NCBI GenBank assembly: GCA_040773385.1
Contig: JAXGWH010000059.1
Location: 1 to 5,331 of the forward strand
Source: Aeriscardovia sp040773385
GTDB lineage: Bacteria; Actinomycetota; Actinomycetes; Actinomycetales; Bifidobacteriaceae
Length of the DNA: 5,331 nt
Direction: 5' to 3'
The position numbers and the translations under genes are program-made. A model generated the notes under the pieces. It was not told where the DNA came from and searched no databases. It saw only the letters and a list, made by a program, of their open reading frames with translations. Shown piece by piece: positions 1-4,092 of this stretch (positions are counted from its first letter, which is position 1; every line of letters begins with the position of its first letter).

Positions 1-1008
1 CACCACGCCGGTCACGCCGATGGCCTGCGAGAACACGCGCGCCTGCTCCACGCCGTTGCGGCCCACCGTGGCGTCGAGCACGAGCAGCACCTCGTCCACC
101 GGCACACTCTTCTCCACCACGCGGCGGATCTTGCCCAGCTCATCCATGAGGTTCTGTTTGTTCTGGAGCCTGCCGGCCGTATCGATGAGGAGCACGTCCG
201 TGCCTTGCTCGACGGCCTTCTGCGCGGCATCATAGGCCACCGACGCGGGGTCGGCGCCGTCATGGTTGGCACGCACGAGCGGGATACCCGACGTGCCCGC
301 CCACGTGGCGAGCTGGTCGGCGGCAGCCGCGCGGAACGTGTCGGCGGCGGCGAACATCACCGACTTGCCCTCCGCCTTGAGAAGACGGCCGAGCTTGCCG
401 ACCGTCGTCGTCTTGCCCGAGCCGTTGACACCCACCATGATGATGACCTGCGGCTTCTTCTTCTCGGCACCGGGCCGCAGGGCCGCGAGCGAGCGGTCCT
501 CATGTCCGTTTTGCACCAGATCGAGCAGACGGGCGCGCAACGCCTGGCGGACGGCCTTCGGGTCGCGCTCGCCGGTGATGCGCGCGTCCTTCTTCAGCGC
601 CTCCACGAGCCGCTCGCTCGCCTCGGCACCCACATCGGCCAGAAGGAGCGTGTCCTCAAGGTCCTCCCAGTCCTGCTCGGAGAGATGGTCTCGCGTGAGG
701 ATGCCGAACAGCGCCTGTCCGAGCCGGCTGTGGCCTGAGGCGAGGCGCGCGCGCAGCCGCACGGCGCGCGAGGCACCCGACTCGGGCAGCATGGCCGCAG
801 GCGGTGTCTGCGCCGATTCGGTTGATACGGCTTTTGCTGTCGCTTTCTGTGATGGCCGCGACGCGGCGATCTGCTCGTTGGTCCTGCGTGTCTGCTCGGC
901 GATCCGCCTGTTCTTGCGCACCGCGCGCGCGGTCGCGATCACCAGTCCCAGCACGATGGCCAGGACCACGATGATGGCGATGAGAATCACAATCTGGGTC
1001 TGCGTCAT
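1..1008 (-). CDS. ftsY: Signal recognition particle receptor FtsY (SRP GTPase), 3' end cut by window edge
   Basis: FtsY is the membrane-associated GTPase that docks Ffh-ribosome complexes at the membrane for co-translational insertion. The first 336 residues are visible. Residues about 6-29 are one hydrophobic helix (starting IVILIAIIVVLAIV) followed by basic residues, the anchor typical of actinobacterial FtsY. A short charged linker follows to about residue 90, then the N domain (about 95-170) and the G domain. The P-loop is GVNGSGKTT at 193-201, DTFRAAA is at 223-229 and DTAGR is at 276-280. The sequence ends at VTGVV, just before the expected TKLDGTAKGG guanine-specificity motif, so only a short C-terminal part is missing. 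Motif III reads DATVGRNG (312-319), whereas the family normally has DATTGQN. The ATG at 1006-1008 is chosen because an in-frame TAG lies four codons upstream (1018-1020) and the anchor starts directly after it. The ribosome binding site is weak. Identity is secure from the motifs. Confidence 0.97.
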   Translation of the reverse strand, partial: MTQTQIVILIAIIVVLAIVLGLVIATARAVRKNRRIAEQTRRTNEQIAASRPSQKATAKAVSTESAQTPPAAMLPESGASRAVRLRARLASGHSRLGQALFGILTRDHLSEQDWEDLEDTLLLADVGAEASERLVEALKKDARITGERDPKAVRQALRARLLDLVQNGHEDRSLAALRPGAEKKKPQVIIMVGVNGSGKTTTVGKLGRLLKAEGKSVMFAAADTFRAAAADQLATWAGTSGIPLVRANHDGADPASVAYDAAQKAVEQGTDVLLIDTAGRLQNKQNLMDELGKIRRVVEKSVPVDEVLLVLDATVGRNGVEQARVFSQAIGVTGVV

Positions 1009-1028
1009 AATCCCAGCCTAAACCGCGC

Positions 1029-1097
1029 GGGAAACGAGACGTCCCAGAAAAACAGAATGTGGGAAACCCGAAATACCGGGCAGGATGCCCGTCCCAC
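1029..1097. repeat. Two related inverted-repeat elements upstream of ftsY
   Basis: Two elements share the same ends: GGGAAAC at the left and GTCCCA at the right. The short one spans 1029-1046, with GGGA (1029-1032) pairing with TCCC (1042-1045). The long one spans 1059-1097, with GTGGGA (1059-1064) pairing with TCCCAC (1092-1097). Inside the long one is a perfect 5-bp hairpin, CGGGC-aggat-GCCCG, at 1077-1091. CCCG (1067-1070) could instead pair with CGGG (1077-1080), giving a mutually exclusive fold. TCCCA (1042-1046) and TGGGA (1060-1064) also face each other across a 13-base A-rich loop. The set lies 21-89 bases upstream of the ftsY start and would sit in its leader or promoter region. There is no T-run, so it is not an obvious terminator. 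Confidence 0.55.
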
Positions 1098-1202
1098 GAT
1101 CGCGGCTGTCTTGAGATCCCCGCCGTTGACGCGATATCCGCCTTCAGACATCGATTTTCTCAAACTTTCATCCTCCTTCTTGCCCAAACCACGACTATCT
1201 CG

Positions 1203-1374
1203 ATTCAGTGGGGAGGATTCCGCCCGCCCCGCACGTCGAACCACGTTCAGTGGGGCTGCCCACCGCATAGCCCCATCGTGCAGTTCACACAAAAAACTAA
1301 CGATGGATCCTCATACTCCCACCCCAGTGAACGCAGATAGACTTCCGGCAAAGCGATAATCCACCCCAATGAAC
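1203..1374. repeat. Four-copy degenerate motif, 42-base period, in two mirror-image pairs
   Basis: Core consensus is RTTCANTGGGG followed by a G-rich tail. Plus-strand copies lie at 1203-1219 (ATTCAGTGGGGAGGATT) and 1245-1261. Minus-strand copies lie at 1316-1332 and 1358-1374; the last reads GTTCATTGGGGTGGATT and matches the first at 14 of 17 bases. The period is exactly 42 bases within each pair. The pairs form 59-base arms facing each other around a 54-base centre (1262-1315). Similarity extends outward in some copies: CTATCT precedes both the 1203 copy and, on the minus strand, the 1316-1332 copy. A weaker fifth copy may start near 1405. No transposase or other gene lies inside. Confidence 0.6.
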
Positions 1375-1435
1375 GCCGATCAAATTCACAAAAACAGTCA
1401 GACACCCCATCGGGCGCAAATACAGATACCCATGG

Positions 1436-1524
1436 CTCTTCGCCCCGGCGTCTGGGTTCTATCGCCGCGCACACTGCAGCCGAACGAATCGATCACCTCT
1501 TCGCCCCGGCGTCTGGGTTCTATC
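1436..1524. repeat. Perfect 28-base direct repeat, two copies, 61-base period
   Basis: The 28 bases at 1436-1463 (beginning CTCTTCGCCCCGGCG) recur without mismatch at 1497-1524, separated by 33 unique bases (1464-1496). Identity stops sharply at both ends of each copy. A 28/33 geometry is what a type I CRISPR repeat-spacer unit has. However, there are only two copies, the repeat has no convincing internal palindrome, one period further on either side shows no degenerate copy, and no cas gene is present. It is recorded as a direct repeat, with a CRISPR remnant or solo mini-array as one possible reading. Confidence 0.75.
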
Positions 1525-1629
1525 ACCAAACCGGCGGAGACCATCCGCAGAATGAGTGATTTCCCGCGATCTTCGATTCCCCAGAACGATCCCCGGAAGA
1601 ATTGCGGAATAAAAGAAAGGAGATCTCCG

Positions 1630-1664
1630 AAAAACCTCATCCGGCCGCACTATTGGCGGTCCGG
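1630..1664 (-). terminator. Rho-independent terminator of the small membrane protein gene
   Basis: On the minus strand the hairpin is CCGG-A-CCGC, loop CAATAGT, then GCGG-CCGG. That is eight base pairs with one bulged A (plus-strand span 1641-1664). Six bases later comes a run of five T residues (plus-strand A-run 1630-1634). It begins 30 bases after the stop codon at 1695-1697, the expected place. The short gap before the T-run makes it less than ideal. A perfect palindrome, GGAGATCTCC (1619-1628), followed on the minus strand by TTTCTTTT lies just beyond and may assist. Confidence 0.6.
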
Positions 1665-1694
1665 CAGACGGGACATGATTCGTCCACCGCCGCT

Positions 1695-2030
1695 TCAGCG
1701 CGACCCGTTTCCCGACTGGGTGTCGCGCGGGCGGGTGGACAGATGCACCTCGACCACCGAGGATTTGGTCGCCACAGGCCTGCCGCCGCGGTCACCGGCC
1801 GTCGAGCCGGGACGGGCACCCGTGCGCGGGGCGATGCGCAGACCGGGCGCGACCACACGGTTGGAGCCTTTGCGCTCCTCCTCATGACGGGCGTGGCGGC
1901 GCTCCCATTCCACCGTGTCGGGCACGCGCGAGGAAAGCGTGTTGTGATACGACTCCGTTTTCGCCAGCGCGAGCAGGATGAGGCCCAGCACAAGGATGCC
2001 GGCGACCCAGACGAACACGATGAAACCCAT
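1695..2030 (-). CDS. Small single-pass membrane protein, function unknown (111 aa)
   Basis: I do not recognise the family. Residues about 3-23 form one strongly hydrophobic helix (starting FIVFVWVAGILVLGLILL). A basic, polar segment follows (about 30-111), with a charged stretch EWERRHARHEEERK near 41-54 and Gly/Arg/Pro/Thr-rich sequence after that. The likely topology is N-terminal anchor with the tail in the cytoplasm. The ATG at 2028-2030 is chosen because the helix begins right after it. Extending the frame upstream adds residues with no better start, and the ribosome binding site is only a weak GGGG. A terminator 30 bases past the stop supports it as a real transcription unit. It is divergent from tetR across a gap of about 270 bases. 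The alternative frames over this span give Arg/Ser/Ala-rich shadow proteins with no structure. Confidence 0.72.
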   Translation of the reverse strand: MGFIVFVWVAGILVLGLILLALAKTESYHNTLSSRVPDTVEWERRHARHEEERKGSNRVVAPGLRIAPRTGARPGSTAGDRGGRPVATKSSVVEVHLSTRPRDTQSGNGSR

Positions 2031-2287
2031 ACCCCGTATTCTGCCACCCCAGAGGGAGAGGCCGACACACAGCCGGCAAATCCCCCACACCCATCACACA
2101 AGACGCATGGCGCGGGAAATCACTCTGCCCTCCGGCGCCATCGGCACAGGAAAACAGCGGAATTGACGCCCTACACCCCCTATCCCCGCAGACATATAAA
2201 CGGAATGCGCCCGGCGACGATCATGGATACCGGACACACGGGACCGGGCATCAGAGCACAAATCGGACAACAAAGGACGAGGCATGT

Positions 2288-2294
2288 GGGAGGA
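2288..2294 (+). promoter_or_regulatory. Ribosome binding site deciding the tetR start
   Basis: GGGAGGA lies seven bases before the ATG at 2302. It falls inside the sequence that would be coding if the in-frame ATG at 2284 were used. That alternative start has its own weaker AGGA-type site ahead of it, so 2302 is preferred but not certain. Confidence 0.6.
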
Positions 2295-2301
2295 TGACAG
2301 T

Positions 2302-3396
2302 ATGACACGCACAGCACGGATGACGGCCGTCGAGCGCCGCGAGCAGCTCCTGAGCGTGGGCCGCTCCCTGTTCGCCCACGAGGGCTACGAGGCGGTGAGC
2401 GTGGAGGAGATCGCCGCGAAGGCCGGGGTGAGCAAACCCATCGTCTACGAGCATTTCGGCGGCAAGGAAGGCCTCTACGCCGTGGTGGTGGACCGCGAGA
2501 TGCGCGCGTTCACCTCCACCCTCTATGACGCGCTCTCCGACGCCTCCGTGCCGCCCGAGCAGCTCGTGGAGCGCACGTCGATGGCGCTGCTCGGCTACAT
2601 TGAGAACAATCCGGACGGTTTCGGCGTGCTCGTGCGCGATTCTCCCATCACCGACCCGGACGGCTCGTTCAGCTCGCTGCTGGGCGACGTCTCCACACGT
2701 GTGGAGAGCCTGCTCGCCCGCACCTTCCGTGCGCACGGGATCCCTGTGGATTCGGCCCCGTATTATGCGCAGATGCTCGTCGGGCTCACGATCTTTGTGG
2801 GACAGTACTGGGCCGACCGGCACGACATCGACAAGGAGACGCTGGCCGCCTACATCTCCAACCTCGCCTGGAACGGCCTGGCACGCATGCACCGTCGTCC
2901 GCGCCTGCGCTACGAGGGCTCGCACCCGCTCGAGCAGGAGCCGGAGGGCAAGCGGGGCACGGATCAGCATGCCGGCGCTTCTGGGAAAAGTGACGCCCAC
3001 AGCGACGGCACCGGCACGGCATCCGCCACGATGTCCGGCTCCGGGCGCTCCCCCGCCGAGCCGGACCGCCGCGAGCTCAAGGCCGAATACAAGGCGAGCA
3101 AACGCCGTCTCAAGGCGGAGTACAAGGCGAGCAAGCGTGCGGCGAAGGCCGCCGATACCGCCGGACCGGTCGCTCCCACGCCCGCACGGTCGATCGATCC
3201 CACGCCCGCACAGTCGGCTGATCCCGCGAAATCCCTTGAAAAAGCCGCCGACCATGACAATTCTGGAAAACAGTGCGAAAACAACGACGACAGCGGCAAC
3301 AGCAAGAACGCCGCCGGACAGAACGACGACAAACGCAACGCCGGGCAGGGCAAAGACGGGGACGACCCGCAGGAGGGGCAGCATGCTTCTGAGTGA
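2302..3396 (+). CDS. TetR-family transcriptional regulator with long disordered C-terminal tail
   Basis: The protein has 364 residues; TetR regulators usually have about 200. Residues 9-66 are a clear TetR DNA-binding domain: a first helix RREQLLSVGRSLFAHEGYE, then the helix-turn-helix VSVEEIAAKAGVSKPIVYEHF and GGKEGLYAVVVDRE. Residues about 70-197 resemble the helical ligand-binding and dimerisation region. From about 205 to the end the sequence is hydrophilic and low-complexity: a Gly/Ser/Asp-rich linker, a basic helix with LKAEYKASKR twice (259-268, 270-279), PTPA repeats (292-307), then an Asn/Asp/Gly/Gln/Lys-rich acidic end. The ligand is unknown. The stop overlaps the dcd start by 14 bases in another frame, so the two are co-transcribed and probably translationally coupled. 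The start at 2302 is chosen for its Shine-Dalgarno; 2284 would add six residues. It may repress its own operon or the neighbouring exporter, but the sequence does not show which. Confidence 0.93.
   Translation: MTRTARMTAVERREQLLSVGRSLFAHEGYEAVSVEEIAAKAGVSKPIVYEHFGGKEGLYAVVVDREMRAFTSTLYDALSDASVPPEQLVERTSMALLGYIENNPDGFGVLVRDSPITDPDGSFSSLLGDVSTRVESLLARTFRAHGIPVDSAPYYAQMLVGLTIFVGQYWADRHDIDKETLAAYISNLAWNGLARMHRRPRLRYEGSHPLEQEPEGKRGTDQHAGASGKSDAHSDGTGTASATMSGSGRSPAEPDRRELKAEYKASKRRLKAEYKASKRAAKAADTAGPVAPTPARSIDPTPAQSADPAKSLEKAADHDNSGKQCENNDDSGNSKNAAGQNDDKRNAGQGKDGDDPQEGQHASE
3076..3138 (+). repeat. In-frame 33-base tandem repeat in the TetR tail
   Basis: The ten codons for LKAEYKASKR at 3076-3105 recur at 3109-3138 with a period of 33 bases (11 residues). 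The protein repeat is exact while the DNA differs mainly at third positions, which suggests selection on the peptide rather than a very recent slippage event. Three-to-four spacing of Leu, Tyr and Ala against Lys/Arg/Glu suits a charged alpha-helix or short coiled coil. Confidence 0.85.
3175..3222 (+). repeat. In-frame 24-base tandem repeat (PTPA) in the TetR tail
   Basis: Eight-codon units at 3175-3198 and 3199-3222 encode PTPARSID and PTPAQSAD. The DNA is nearly identical, pointing to a more recent duplication than the neighbouring 33-base repeat. The peptide is Pro-rich and probably an extended linker. Confidence 0.8.
3371..3376 (+). promoter_or_regulatory. Ribosome binding site of dcd inside tetR
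   Basis: AGGAGG followed by GG lies six bases before the dcd ATG at 3383, entirely within the last codons of tetR. This strong site allows independent initiation on dcd as well as coupling to ribosomes terminating at the tetR stop (3394-3396). Confidence 0.85.
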
Positions 3397-3964
3397 TCAC
3401 GATATCCGCGCGGCCATCGACAAGGGTGACGTGGAGCTGAGCCCGTTCACCCCCGAGATGATCCAGCCCTCCTCCGTGGACGTGCGCCTCGACCGCTTCT
3501 TCCGAGTGTTCAACTCGCGCGAATACACGTATATCGACCCCTCCGAGAACCAGGGGGCTCTCACCGAGCAGTTCGAGGTGGGCCCGGACGAGCCGTGGAT
3601 CCTGCATCCGGGCGAGTTCATCCTCGGCTCCACGTGGGAGAACATCAAGCTCGCGCCGAGCATCGCCGCGCGCCTGGAGGGTAAGAGCTCGCTGGGGCGC
3701 CTCGGCATCCTCACCCACTCGACCGCCGGCTTCATCGATCCGGGCTTCGACGGGCACATCACCCTCGAGCTGTCGAACGTGAACACGCTGCCCGTCAAGC
3801 TGTGGCCGGGCATGAAGATCGGCCAGGTGTGCTTCTTCCAGCTCAGCTCCCCCGCCGAGCACCCGTACGGCTCACAGTCCGCCGGCTCGCATTACCAGGG
3901 CCAGCGCGGCCCGACCCCCTCGCGCTCGTACGAGAACTTCTACCGGGCGCACATCGAGGACTGA
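3383..3964 (+). CDS. dcd: dCTP deaminase, probably the bifunctional dUMP-forming type
   Basis: This 193-residue cytosolic enzyme deaminates dCTP, feeding dUMP to thymidylate synthase. Seen in the sequence: MLLSDHDIRAAI at the start, QPSSVDVRLDRFFRVFN (28-44), LHPGEFILGST (74-84), RLEGKSSLGRLG (97-108), HSTAGFIDPGF (112-122), ITLELSN (126-132) and YQGQRGPTPSRSY (171-183). From family knowledge, Glu129 in LEL is the catalytic glutamate and the KSSLGR segment binds phosphates. The HSTAGFIDPGF and YQGQRGPTPSRSY segments match the Mycobacterium tuberculosis enzyme, which deaminates dCTP and hydrolyses the triphosphate to give dUMP directly. The E. coli type (HVTAHRIDPGW) releases dUTP instead. Bifunctionality is therefore inferred from resemblance. 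Length is normal and no key residue is missing. The gene sits in an operon behind tetR with a 14-base overlap. Confidence 0.97.
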   Translation: MLLSDHDIRAAIDKGDVELSPFTPEMIQPSSVDVRLDRFFRVFNSREYTYIDPSENQGALTEQFEVGPDEPWILHPGEFILGSTWENIKLAPSIAARLEGKSSLGRLGILTHSTAGFIDPGFDGHITLELSNVNTLPVKLWPGMKIGQVCFFQLSSPAEHPYGSQSAGSHYQGQRGPTPSRSYENFYRAHIED

Positions 3965-4011
3965 GGATCACCTGGGGACTGAGAGATCACCAGAGGACTG
4001 AGAAAATCACC
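3956..4011 (+). repeat. Three tandem units of 18-19 bases starting at the dcd stop
   Basis: The units are 3956-3973, 3974-3992 and 3993-4011, each of the form GRGGACTGAG, a few purines, then ATCACC. The first unit contains the last two dcd codons and its TGA stop (GAG GAC TGA), so the end of dcd has been copied twice downstream. Read on the minus strand each unit starts GGTGAT and carries CTCAGTCC. No hairpin followed by a T-run is seen here. Confidence 0.75.
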
Positions 4012-4092
4012 CCTCCTGCGCGACCATCTTCCGATGATGACCGTCTGTCCCCGCTTGGCTCTTTGGAAAATCACCCTTCCTGCGCGACCATC
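4002..4092. repeat. Duplicated 3' end of the MFS transporter gene
   Basis: The 27 bases at 4002-4028 recur at 4066-4092 with one mismatch, 64 bases apart. The right copy is the true end of the transporter gene, encoding MVAQEG and its TGA on the minus strand. The left copy encodes the same six residues and stop but lies outside the gene. It overlaps the last of the dcd-end repeats by about ten bases, so the intergenic region is mostly copies of the two gene tails. Confidence 0.8.

Larger units (their letters stand above)
1009..1694. other. Gene-free, repeat-rich, lower-GC stretch
   Basis: No reading frame here looks like a protein. The open frames on both strands are short, overlap one another, lack good ribosome binding sites, and simply translate the DNA repeats (for example RSLGW every 14 residues, or RTQTPGRR twice). 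Base composition is visibly nearer 50-55% GC, with A-runs around 1290 and 1390 and in 1610-1634, against about 65% in the flanking genes. The stretch holds three repeat structures, listed separately, and a terminator at its right end. It separates two minus-strand genes (ftsY and the small membrane protein), so the ftsY promoter should lie within it, but I see no convincing -35/-10 pair. It may be a decayed gene or mobile element, or a cluster of dispersed intergenic repeats. Confidence 0.7.

Noticed and set aside
1405..1416. Fifth copy of the 42-base-period motif
   Set aside because: Only CCCCA and a few scattered bases match, and the spacing is 41 rather than 42; this could be chance.
1247..1640. 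Overlapping open frames on both strands in the repeat island
   Set aside because: Their proteins only translate the DNA repeats (RSLGW, RTQTPGRR, IEPRRRGEE), they overlap each other in several frames, and none has a good ribosome binding site.
2163..2200. Possible tetR promoter, TTGACG and TATAAA
   Set aside because: The two hexamers are 26 bases apart instead of about 17, so they cannot act as a normal -35/-10 pair. TATAAA alone (2195-2200) may still be a -10 element.
2226..2252. Possible TetR operator, GATACCGG facing CCGGGCATC upstream of tetR
   Set aside because: The palindrome is imperfect with a one-base offset and an uncertain centre, and no second copy was found near another gene. 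It is too weak to list as a feature.
1602..2297. Long plus-strand open frame across the small membrane protein gene
   Set aside because: The product is His/Arg/Thr-rich without domains. It is the antisense of a frame with a clear membrane helix and terminator, as expected for a high-GC shadow.
2251..3384. 377-residue minus-strand open frame opposite tetR
   Set aside because: It is the antisense of a gene with an unmistakable TetR domain; its composition reflects complementary codons of high-GC sequence.
4029..4065. Terminator between the two transporter-tail copies
   Set aside because: No stable GC stem followed by a T-run could be drawn on either strand.
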